From positions 1-64,000 of the forward strand of contig NZ_JACMSF010000012.1 in the NCBI RefSeq assembly GCF_014257025.1: a stretch of DNA of 64,000 bases. Reading direction: 5' to 3'. Source of the DNA: Streptomyces cupreus. Its GTDB lineage: Bacteria > Actinomycetota > Actinomycetes > Streptomycetales > Streptomycetaceae. Below, piece by piece: positions 1-6,818 of this stretch. Both the position numbers and the translations under genes were made by a program. A model generated the notes under the pieces. That model had not been told where the DNA came from. It saw nothing but the letters and a program-made list of their open reading frames with translations, and did no database searches. Each line of letters begins with the position of its first letter. The stretch's first letter is position 1.

Positions 1-17
1 TGGTTGAACAGGGTCAT
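1..17 (-). CDS. Start of a gene running off the left edge (possibly glyA)
   Basis: An ATG on the minus strand at 17-15 overlaps the stop of the gcvH-like gene as ATGA, and reads MTLFN before the window ends. Serine hydroxymethyltransferase would fit the pathway, because it joins glycine to methylene-THF and some actinobacterial GlyA proteins begin similarly. Five residues cannot prove it. Only the translational coupling to the upstream gene is seen directly. Confidence 0.35.
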
Positions 18-439
18 CGGCGGTCTCCTTGGGTGTGGGCGCAGTGGGCGGCGTAGGCATCGGCGGACAGCGCGCCGGCGATGTTCTCGACCCGCAGCCT
101 GAACAGCCAGCCGCCGGTGTAGGGGGCGGCGTTGACGACGCCGGGGTCGTCGGCCAGCACGGTGTTGACTTCCAGGACCCGGCCCGAGGCGGGGGCGTAC
201 AGGCCGCTGACGGCGGTCAGTGACTCGATCCGTCCACAGCTCTCCCCCGCCTCGACCCAGGTGCCGACTTCGGGCAGGCGGAGGTTGACGACGTCGCCGA
301 GGGCCTGTGCCGCGAACGCGGTGATGCCGACGGTGGCGTTGCCTTCGTCCACGACCAGCCATTCGTGGTCCCAGGTGTAACGCAGGTGCCGCGGAATGCT
401 CAGGGCGGACCGCAGGGGTGGTCGGTGCGGGGAACTCAT
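14..439 (-). CDS. GcvH-like protein lacking the lipoyl lysine
   Basis: This 141-residue protein has the glycine cleavage H-protein fold signature: a HEWL motif near residue 26, the GDVVNLRLPEVG strand and a C-terminal GGWLF motif. H protein normally carries lipoate on a lysine in ESxKxVS, shuttling the aminomethyl group between P, T and L proteins. Here the segment reads GRIESLTAVSGLYAP, so threonine replaces the lysine and the protein should not be lipoylated there. The gene overlaps the preceding ferredoxin reductase by ATGA and the following gene by ATGA, so it belongs to the betaine operon read leftward. It may be a non-lipoylated paralogue with a different role. A full H protein is presumably encoded elsewhere. 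Confidence 0.85.
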   Translation of the reverse strand: MSSPHRPPLRSALSIPRHLRYTWDHEWLVVDEGNATVGITAFAAQALGDVVNLRLPEVGTWVEAGESCGRIESLTAVSGLYAPASGRVLEVNTVLADDPGVVNAAPYTGGWLFRLRVENIAGALSADAYAAHCAHTQGDRR

Positions 440-1617
440 GACACGACGGCCGCGGCGGCGGGGACGAGGGTGCGCCGGAGCCGGTTGAAGAACTTCGGCT
501 GGTTGAGGGAGAGCACGGCGACGGGGGTGCCCTCGCGCCGGTACACGGCCGTGAAGGTGCGGCTGTCGACGTCGCCTTCGACGACCTCGGGCTCGGCGCC
601 GGGGGCGACGTGGCCGGCGACCTGGATGCGTACCTGGTACTGGTCGGACCAGAAATACGGCGCGGTGAGCGGGGCGGGGGCCGCCACACCGGTCAGCAGC
701 GTACGGGCGGCGGTCTTCGCCTGCTCGGTGGCGTTGCTCCAGTGCTCGATGCGGGCGTGCCGACCGGTGAACGGGTTGGGGCAGCGGGCGACGTCACCGA
801 CGGCGACCACGCCCGGGACACCGGTCGAGCAGCCGGCGTCGCACACCACGCCGTCGTCCACCCGCACGCCGGAACCGGCGAGCCAGTCGGTGTTGGGCCG
901 GACGCCCACCCCGACGACCACGACGTCGGCGGGCAGCACCCGCCCGTCCACCAGCCGTACGCCGGTGACCCGGCCCGCGCCGATGAGTTCCGCCACGCCG
1001 GTTCCGCACAGCAGGCGAACCCCGTGATCGGTGTGGAGAGAGGAGCACACCAGCCCCATCTCGCGACCGAGTTGGCGTTCCAGGGGTATGTCGAGCGCCT
1101 CCACGACGGTGACGTGGAGCCGGAGCCGGTGTGCGGTCGACGCCACCTCGGCGCCGATGAACCCGGCGCCGATGACGACGACCCTGGGCAGACCGTCCAG
1201 CAGCTCGGCACGCAGGGCCTGAGCGTCGTCCAGGGTGCGCAGGGTGTGGACACCGGCCAGCCCGTCCGTGCCGGGGAGGGTCCGGGGGCTGGCGCCGGTC
1301 GCGACGACGACACCGTCGGTGCGCACATGCCGTCCGCCGGTCAGGGTGACGGTGCGGGCGACGGGGTCGAGCCGCACGGCGCGCTCGCCAAGGAGCCACT
1401 GCACGTCCAGGGCCTCGAATTCGTCCGCGTCGCTGAGCGCGAGCGCGTCGGCGTCGATGTCTCCCTTGAGGAAGTCCTTGGACAGCGGCGGGCGGTCGTA
1501 GGGAGTGTGGCGTTCCTCCCCCACGACGACGATCTCGCCGTCATAGCCCTCTGCGCGCAGCGAGCGGACCGTGCTCAGGCCTGCCAGCGACGCTCCGACG
1601 ACGGTGATGCTCCTCAT
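436..1617 (-). CDS. FAD-dependent ferredoxin reductase of the Rieske oxygenase system (copy 1)
   Basis: This 393-residue flavoprotein resembles the BphA4/ThcD ferredoxin reductases that pass electrons from NADH to a ferredoxin serving a Rieske oxygenase. Seen features are the N-terminal FAD dinucleotide fold (VVGASLAG, residues 6-13), the family-typical PYDRPPLSK (39-47), ATGA at 106-109, the NAD fold GAGFIG (150-155) and the FAD motif AVGD (272-275). It starts with ATG at 1617, just downstream of a tandem operator at 1636-1671, and is followed by gcvH with an ATGA overlap. It is a paralogue of the reductase at 27171-28334. Unlike that copy it has no Rieske ferredoxin beside it. It probably serves betaine demethylation. 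Confidence 0.88.
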   Translation of the reverse strand: MRSITVVGASLAGLSTVRSLRAEGYDGEIVVVGEERHTPYDRPPLSKDFLKGDIDADALALSDADEFEALDVQWLLGERAVRLDPVARTVTLTGGRHVRTDGVVVATGASPRTLPGTDGLAGVHTLRTLDDAQALRAELLDGLPRVVVIGAGFIGAEVASTAHRLRLHVTVVEALDIPLERQLGREMGLVCSSLHTDHGVRLLCGTGVAELIGAGRVTGVRLVDGRVLPADVVVVGVGVRPNTDWLAGSGVRVDDGVVCDAGCSTGVPGVVAVGDVARCPNPFTGRHARIEHWSNATEQAKTAARTLLTGVAAPAPLTAPYFWSDQYQVRIQVAGHVAPGAEPEVVEGDVDSRTFTAVYRREGTPVAVLSLNQPKFFNRLRRTLVPAAAAVVS

Positions 1618-1635
1618 GTCGGCTCCAGACGGGGT

Positions 1636-1671
1636 GTCTCATATCGCACAACGACGCTCGCTATGCGCAAC
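1636..1671 (-). promoter_or_regulatory. Tandem 17-bp operator unit A
   Basis: Two 17-mers, GTCTCATATCGCACAAC (1636-1652) and CGCTCGCTATGCGCAAC (1655-1671), sit 19 nt upstream of the ferredoxin reductase start. They match the GTTGC-N7-GCAAC pattern of the other units in the island, with 19 bp between starts. I infer binding by the IclR regulators. Confidence 0.7.
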
Positions 1672-1772
1672 ATGGTTTCGATGGAATTCGGGGGTGTCAA
1701 GGGAGGAACGCATATCGGTTCCCAGTCGCGCACCCGGTTGCACCACTCGCAACGCCTGGTACGGGGGCGGGA

Positions 1773-2906
1773 TCAGTGCGTGGGCCGCACCTCAAGCTTG
1801 TTCTGCAGCCAGGTGTGGAACTCGCCGATGTGGTGCTCGCTGGGCACCAGGACGCCGCCCTTGGCGTACGCCTTCGAGCTCATCGCCGGCTGGGTGCGCT
1901 CGCAGGCGTCGAAGTCCTGCTGGTTGACCCGGTGGAACAGCTCCACCGAACGGTCCACGTCCTTGCCGCCCTCCACGACGTGCGGAAGGTACAGCCAGTC
2001 GCACTCGACGATCGTGCGGTCCACGGAGACCGGGTACATCCGGTGGAAGATCACGTGGTCGGGCACGAGGTTGATGAAGACCTGCGGCCGGACAGTGATG
2101 GCGTAGTAGCGGCGGTCCTGGTCCTCGGCGACGCCCGGGATGCGGTCCAGGCCCTCGGAGCCGTCGACCGTGAAGCCCTGGACCTCCTCACCGAACTCGG
2201 CACCGTGGCCGACGTAGTACTGGGCCGCGTAGCCGTCCGCGAACTCCGGGAGCACCTCGGTGAGTTCGGGGTGGATCGTGGCGCAGTGGTAGCACTCCAT
2301 GAAGTTCTCGATGATGAGCTTCCAGTTCGCCTTCACGTCGTAGGTGATACGGCGGCCCACCTTCAGGTCGTCGATCCCGTAGCGCTCGATCGACTCCAGG
2401 TCACCGAGCCGCTCGACGATCGCGCCCTGCACATCCGCCTCGAAGGAGGGCGGCTCGTCGGCCAGGCACACCCACACATAGCCGAGCCACTCCCGCACAT
2501 GGACGTTGATCAGGCCGTACTCGGTCCGGTCGATGTCCGGCATCGAGGTCAGGTTGGGCGCGGCGACCAGCTTGCCGTCCAGGCCGTAGGTCCAGGCGTG
2601 GTACGGGCACTGGAAGGCGCGCTTGACCTCGCCGGACTCCTCGGTGCAGAGCTTGGCGCCGCGGTGCCGGCAGATGTTGAGGAAGCCCTTGATCGAGCCG
2701 TCGCGCGAGCGGGAGATCAGCACGCTCTCGCGGCCGACCTGGTAGGTGCGGAAGGCGCCGGGCTTGTCCAGCTCGGCGGCGCGGGCCACGCAGAACCACA
2801 TGGCCTCGAAGACCCGCTCCTGCTCCTGGGCGAAGACCTCGGTGTCCGTGTAGTACTCGCCGGACAGGGTGGGGATCAGGCTGGGCGGCAGATTCGTCAT
2901 GGTCAT
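1773..2906 (-). CDS. Rieske-type oxygenase, probable glycine betaine demethylase (copy 1)
   Basis: This 377-residue protein has the ring-hydroxylating oxygenase alpha-subunit layout. The Rieske [2Fe-2S] site is C79-x-H81 and C100-xx-H103, and the mononuclear iron site contains NFMECYHCATIHPE (201-214) with H207 and H212. GbcA-like members remove a methyl from glycine betaine, giving dimethylglycine and formaldehyde. The substrate is inferred from the surrounding betaine genes. I chose ATG 2906 over the upstream GTG at 2930 because GAAGGTGA sits at SD distance and the length then matches the paralogue at 25876. No operator lies directly upstream, so it is probably co-transcribed from unit B through mscR copy 1 and the remnant between them. 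Confidence 0.85.
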   Translation of the reverse strand: MTMTNLPPSLIPTLSGEYYTDTEVFAQEQERVFEAMWFCVARAAELDKPGAFRTYQVGRESVLISRSRDGSIKGFLNICRHRGAKLCTEESGEVKRAFQCPYHAWTYGLDGKLVAAPNLTSMPDIDRTEYGLINVHVREWLGYVWVCLADEPPSFEADVQGAIVERLGDLESIERYGIDDLKVGRRITYDVKANWKLIIENFMECYHCATIHPELTEVLPEFADGYAAQYYVGHGAEFGEEVQGFTVDGSEGLDRIPGVAEDQDRRYYAITVRPQVFINLVPDHVIFHRMYPVSVDRTIVECDWLYLPHVVEGGKDVDRSVELFHRVNQQDFDACERTQPAMSSKAYAKGGVLVPSEHHIGEFHTWLQNKLEVRPTH

Positions 2907-2926
2907 CTCGTCACCTTCGGAAGATG

Positions 2927-3148
2927 TCACACGCGTACGCGGCGCGGGTCGAACAGGGCGATGGGGTGGTCGGTGGTGCCGACGGTTGCCAGGTCGGCGA
3001 GGATCTCGCCGATGACGGGCACGAACTTGAACCCGTGGCGGGGTCGCAGGAGCCGCCCTTGCGGAAGAAGGCGACCTTGGCGCCGCCGTCGCGGCCGTCG
3101 AGTTCGAAGGTTTCGGGGGTGACGAGGCGTTCGGTCCGCGCGGTCAAA
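2927..3148 (-). pseudogene. Junction remnant: MBL-hydrolase start joined to the C-terminus of a monomeric sarcosine-oxidase-like gene
   Basis: Just after the mscR stop, the minus strand reads [17 protein letters not shown]. This matches the first residues of the intact MBL hydrolase at 28919-29548 (AARIEHLVTSGTFSLDG). After roughly 3060, in another frame, it reads [18 protein letters not shown] and ends with [11 protein letters not shown] and a TGA at 2929-2927. That is the characteristic C-terminus of monomeric sarcosine oxidase/N-methyl-amino-acid oxidases (the HGFKF FAD-binding segment). A deletion seems to have fused the two, leaving neither functional. The right edge and the exact frame break (near 3050) are approximate. 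Confidence 0.75.
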
Positions 3149-4229
3149 GGATCACCACTGAGCGCAGTACGTCGCCGTGGTGCATCCTGGCGAAGGCGGT
3201 CTCCACGTCTTCCAGGGTGATCGTCTCGGTGATGAAGTCGCCCAGGTCGAAACGGCCCTGGAGGTAGAGGTCGATCAGGGCGGGGAAGTCGCGGGAGGGC
3301 AGACAGTCGCCGTACCAGGAGGACTTCAGGGCCCCACCTCGGCCGAAGACGTCCAGCAGGGGAAGGTCGAGCGTCGACTCCGGGGTGGGGACGCCGACCA
3401 GGACGGCGGTGCCGGCCAGGTCGCGGGCGTAGAAGGCCTGTTTGAAGGTCTCGGGGCGGCCGACCGCGTCCACGACGACGTCGGCGCCGAAGCCGCCGGT
3501 GAGTTCGCGGATCGCCTCGACGGCGTCGGTCCTGGAGGAGTCGACGGTGTCGGTGGCGCCGAACTGCTCGGCCCACTTCAACTTCCGCTCGTCGACGTCC
3601 ACGGCGATGATGCGGCCGGCACCGGCCACCTTGGCGCCAGCGATCGCGGCCATCCCCACACCGCCGCAGCCGATCACCGCGATGGAGTCGCCGCGGCCCA
3701 CGCCGCCTGTGTTGACCGCGGCACCGAACCCGGCCATCACACCGCAGCCGAGCAGCCCGGCCGCGGCGGGCGAGGCGGTCGCGTCCACCTTGGTGCACTG
3801 GCCCGCGGCGACCAGGGTCTTCTCGGCGAAGGCGCCGATGCCGAGGGCCGGGGAGAGCGGCGTGCCGTCGGCCAGGGTCATCGGCCGGGTGGCGTTGTGG
3901 GTGGCGAAGCAGTACCACGGCTTGCCCTTGCTACAGGCCCGGCAAGTGCCGCAGACGGCACGCCAGTTGAGGACGACGAAGTCGCCGGGCGCGACCTCGG
4001 TGACACCCTCGCCGACCGACTCGACGACGCCCGCGGCCTCGTGGCCGAGCAGAAAGGGGAACTCGTCGTTGATCCCGCCCTCCCGGTAGTGCAGGTCGGT
4101 ATGGCAGACGCCGCAGGCCTGCACCCGCACCAGCGCCTCACCAGGGCCGGGGTTCGGCACCAGGATGGTCTCCACCGAGACCGGTGCGCCCTTCTTCCGG
4201 GCGACGACGGCGCGTACCTCGTGTGTCAC
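3144..4229 (-). CDS. mscR: S-(hydroxymethyl)mycothiol dehydrogenase (copy 1)
   Basis: This 361-residue zinc alcohol dehydrogenase oxidises the formaldehyde-mycothiol adduct to S-formylmycothiol. Catalytic zinc ligands are visible at C42 and H63-E64, structural zinc cysteines at 93, 96, 99 and 107, and the NAD fold as GCGGVG in the middle. The start is taken as GTG 4229 with GAGGAG upstream, giving the same length as copy 2 (29548-30633). In the island it would detoxify formaldehyde released by the Rieske demethylase. It is preceded by operator unit B, which it shares with the divergent purU pseudogene. Confidence 0.92.
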   Translation of the reverse strand: MTHEVRAVVARKKGAPVSVETILVPNPGPGEALVRVQACGVCHTDLHYREGGINDEFPFLLGHEAAGVVESVGEGVTEVAPGDFVVLNWRAVCGTCRACSKGKPWYCFATHNATRPMTLADGTPLSPALGIGAFAEKTLVAAGQCTKVDATASPAAAGLLGCGVMAGFGAAVNTGGVGRGDSIAVIGCGGVGMAAIAGAKVAGAGRIIAVDVDERKLKWAEQFGATDTVDSSRTDAVEAIRELTGGFGADVVVDAVGRPETFKQAFYARDLAGTAVLVGVPTPESTLDLPLLDVFGRGGALKSSWYGDCLPSRDFPALIDLYLQGRFDLGDFITETITLEDVETAFARMHHGDVLRSVVIL

Positions 4230-4306
4230 GGTCGATCTCCTCGTCGAGGGGACGGCCGAATGCGATCTTCGGGATCTTCGGCCTGCTGTTCCGGCCGCGC
4301 ACTCAA

Positions 4307-4342
4307 GTTGCATATTGCGCAACTTCGTTCGCCATAAGCAAC
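4307..4342. promoter_or_regulatory. Tandem 17-bp operator unit B
   Basis: GTTGCATATTGCGCAAC (4307-4323) is a near-perfect palindrome and is followed 19 bp on by CGTTCGCCATAAGCAAC (4326-4342). The pair lies between mscR copy 1 and the divergent broken purU, the same kind of position as the unit in front of the intact purU. Confidence 0.75.
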
Positions 4343-4441
4343 GACCGCCAAAACTGTCTCCCTGCGGACACCCACTGTCAAGGGGTTGACCGAGCGAAGT
4401 TGCCATCCCGGCAGAAAACGGACGCCGGACACCCGCGGACG

Positions 4442-5060
4442 GAGAGCCGGCAGTTCGACGACCGGGTGCAGGACCGCTCCTTCATGCGGGTGCACTTCGA
4501 CGTCTCGGATCCGGCCAACTCACCGGAGGACCTGCGCACCGGCTTCGGCCCGGTCGCCCAGGCGTACGGGATCAGCTGGCAGCTGCACGACGCGGCCACC
4601 CCTCTTCCGCAAGTCCACGGGTGCGCTCAACATCGAGATCCCGGCGATCGCCTCCAACCACCGCGACTTCGAGCCGCTGGCGCAGAGCTACGGCATCCCC
4701 TTCCACCACGTCCCGGTCACCAACGACACCAAGGCCCAGGCGGAGGCACGGCTGCTGGAGCTGGTGCGTGAGCTGAACGTCGATCTGGTGGTGCCGAGCT
4801 TCAAGGGCGCCCGGCCGTACGTCCAGGCACACGAGCGCGGAGTGAAGCTCGTCGGGGCCACGGCGCACTACGTCACGCCCGACCTCGACGAGGGCCCCAT
4901 CATCGAGCAGGACGTCGTCCGCGTGGACCACTCGCGCGACCCCGACGAGCTGGTCACCATCGGCCGCGACGTCGAGGCACAGGTGCTCGCCCGCGCCGTC
5001 GAGTGGCACAGCGAGAGCCGGGTGCTGGTCAACGGGAACTGCACCGTGGTCTTCCGCTGA
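4442..5060 (+). pseudogene. purU: Broken formyltetrahydrofolate deformylase (purU copy 1)
   Basis: Compared with the intact PurU at 20612-21484, three lesions are visible. The N-terminal ACT part and start codon are missing; homology begins at about QFDDR. Near 4601 a deletion of about 19 codons with a frame change joins AATP to LFRKSTGALNIEIP. Near 4791 an in-frame deletion of 28 codons joins DLVV to PSFKGARPY, removing the NIHHSFL segment that carries the catalytic histidine. The rest of the C-terminal half is still close to the intact copy and ends at the same VVFR stop. It cannot encode an active deformylase. It sits just upstream of iclR copy 1. Confidence 0.9.
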
Positions 5061-5145
5061 CGAACGGCCGGCCCTAGGGTGCGGAGGGCGGTCGGCGTCA
5101 AGTACCCAACCGGCCTCTTGTCGAGTCACTGCGGCCCCTCGCCGC

Positions 5146-5181
5146 ACACCGACGATTGCGTATAGTTGCGCTATGAGCAAC
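5146..5181 (+). promoter_or_regulatory. Operator unit C over the iclR copy 1 start codon
   Basis: GTTGCGCTATGAGCAAC (5165-5181) contains the ATG of iclR copy 1 at its ninth base. The partner 19 bp upstream (5146-5162) is weak and keeps only the right end, GCGTA. The second iclR gene has the same geometry, which suggests autoregulation. Confidence 0.65.
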
Positions 5182-5970
5182 TATACCGCAGATGGCGAAA
5201 CAGCTGCTCCAGCGGTGAACGGGGTGCAGTCCGTCGACCGCGCCGTCAGCGTCCTGGAGATCCTCGCCCAGCGCGGCGAGGCGGGCGTCAGCGAGGTGGC
5301 AGCCGAGATCGACGTCCACAAGTCGACCGCGTTCCGGCTGCTCGGAGCGCTGGAGGCGCGCGGCCTGGTCGAGCAGACGGCCGAGCGGGGCAAGTACCGG
5401 CTGGGCTTCGGGATCGTACGCCTGGCCGGTGCGGTCACGGGCCGTCTCGACATCACCCAGCAGGGCCGGCAGGTGTGCGAGCGCCTCAGCGAGGAGATCG
5501 GCGAGACGGTCAACATCGCCGTCCTGCAGGAGCACTACGCGGTCAACCTGTATCAGGTACGCGGCCCGGGCGCGGTCGGCACCCACAACTGGGTCGGCCA
5601 GCTCACCCCGGTGCACGCCACGTCGAGCGGCAAGATCCTGCTGGCCCATCTGCGGGACAAGGAGCGCGCCGACGTGCTCGCGGCGTCGGGGACGCAGAGG
5701 CTGACGCCCCACACCCTGACCGCCCGGACCAAGCTGGAGAAGAATCTCGCCGAGGCGCGCGAGCGCGGGTACGCGGTGGCGCTGGAGGAGCTTGAGATCG
5801 GGCTGCACGCCATGGCGGCCCCGATCCGCTCCCGCGACGGCGAGGTGATCGCCGCCCTCAGCGCCTCCGGCCCCACGTACCGCTTCACCGAGGAACGCAT
5901 GCACGAGCTCGCACCCGCGCTGATCAGCGGCGCGGACGAGATCAGCCGCCGTATGGGCTATCTGGGCTGA
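5173..5970 (+). CDS. IclR-family transcriptional regulator (copy 1)
   Basis: This 265-residue regulator has an N-terminal winged helix-turn-helix at about residues 38-58 ([20 protein letters not shown]) followed by the IclR effector-binding domain. IclR proteins act as dimers or tetramers and are released or activated by a small acid or amine. Copy 2 at 25077-25874 has the same length and is nearly identical through the DNA-binding part, so both should read the same sites. The start codon is embedded in operator unit C. It is probably the regulator of the betaine island. Whether it represses or activates is not visible. Confidence 0.9.
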   Translation: MSNYTADGETAAPAVNGVQSVDRAVSVLEILAQRGEAGVSEVAAEIDVHKSTAFRLLGALEARGLVEQTAERGKYRLGFGIVRLAGAVTGRLDITQQGRQVCERLSEEIGETVNIAVLQEHYAVNLYQVRGPGAVGTHNWVGQLTPVHATSSGKILLAHLRDKERADVLAASGTQRLTPHTLTARTKLEKNLAEARERGYAVALEELEIGLHAMAAPIRSRDGEVIAALSASGPTYRFTEERMHELAPALISGADEISRRMGYLG

Positions 5971-5985
5971 GGCTCCACAGGGCGC

Positions 5986-6162
5986 TCAGCCCAGCGGCGT
6001 CCGCGCCGCCACGCCCTGTGCGGCGGCCAGCACGAACACGGCGGTGGTCGCGGCATCGCGCAGCCGCGCGGGGCGGGGCCGTCCCGTCGTCCGGTCCGCC
6101 GGCAGACTGCCCAGGAACGACTTGCGTGCCACGCCCACGAGGACGGGGTGCCCTGGCGTCGG
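5986..6162 (-). pseudogene. folP: C-terminal remnant of dihydropteroate synthase
   Basis: Downstream of soxG the minus strand carries an open frame with no start. It reads GHPVLVGVARKSFLGSLP, then RLRDAATTAVFVLAAAQGVA, and ends in a TGA at 5988-5986. The VGVARKSFLG block and the following RDAATTA helix are typical of the last third of dihydropteroate synthase, including the lysine of the SRK-like motif. An in-frame stop lies just upstream of the homology, so only about 55 codons remain. A folate gene after the sarcosine oxidase genes would have fitted the folate-linked pathway. Confidence 0.7.
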
Positions 6163-6215
6163 CCCTGGCGGTCACGGACGTCCGGCTTTCGCTGCGTACG
6201 ACGAGAGATGCGTTC

Positions 6216-6818
6216 TCAGAGGTATTCGGTCGCCGCGTCGAGCAGCCAGTCCGCCAGATAGCCGGCGAACGTCGAGCGCACCAGGACCCAGAACCCGGCC
6301 CTGGGCTCGTCCCGGGCGACCAGGACGATCTGTGTGCGGCCCAGTGTCGTCTGGGCGCAGCGGCCGGAGCCGAAGACCCGCGGGTGCAGGTCCAGCGGGC
6401 AGCCGTGGGCCAGCAGGTCATGGGCGCGGGGTCCCGTGACGAGGAGCGTGGTGCGCTGCGCGGAGACGTCGATGACGGAGACGGGCTCGTCCCCCGCGGC
6501 CTCCCGGATACGGCTCTCCAGGTCCCGCTCGCTCCCCGGCGGCCCCACCAGCAGCCACTCGTCCGGGCCGAGCCACAGCGCGGTCAACTCCCCCGCGCGG
6601 ACGACGGTGTTCGGCTGGAGCGGCAGTTGCAGGTCCAGTGCGAGCCCCACGGCTTCCGCCGCCGCTCCCTTGGCGTCGAGGCGCACGTTGAGCTGCGCCA
6701 GGAACGGGAGTTCGGCCAGCCGGATCGCACCGCCGGACGCGTGTGTCGCGGCGGCCAGGCGGCCGGCGACATGCGACAGCGGGCTGCGGAGCGGGGCGGT
6801 AAGGGCGGTGTCAGCCAT
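6216..6818 (-). CDS. soxG: Sarcosine oxidase gamma subunit
   Basis: This 200-residue protein matches the gamma subunit of heterotetrameric sarcosine oxidase in length and pattern: LWLGPDEWLLVGPPG near residues 83-97, DVSAQRTTL about 40 residues later, and STFAGYLADWLL near the end. Gamma is a GcvT-like structural subunit that contacts alpha. The start overlaps the end of the delta-alpha fusion by 8 nt, so the two are translationally coupled. It is the last intact gene of the operon that begins with the dimethylglycine oxidase, and it is followed by a folP remnant. Confidence 0.92.
   Translation of the reverse strand: MADTALTAPLRSPLSHVAGRLAAATHASGGAIRLAELPFLAQLNVRLDAKGAAAEAVGLALDLQLPLQPNTVVRAGELTALWLGPDEWLLVGPPGSERDLESRIREAAGDEPVSVIDVSAQRTTLLVTGPRAHDLLAHGCPLDLHPRVFGSGRCAQTTLGRTQIVLVARDEPRAGFWVLVRSTFAGYLADWLLDAATEYL

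Noticed and set aside
1618..1772. A missing Rieske ferredoxin gene in the first cluster
   Set aside because: All frames in this gap were read; there is only the tandem operator and no CxH...CxxH pair.
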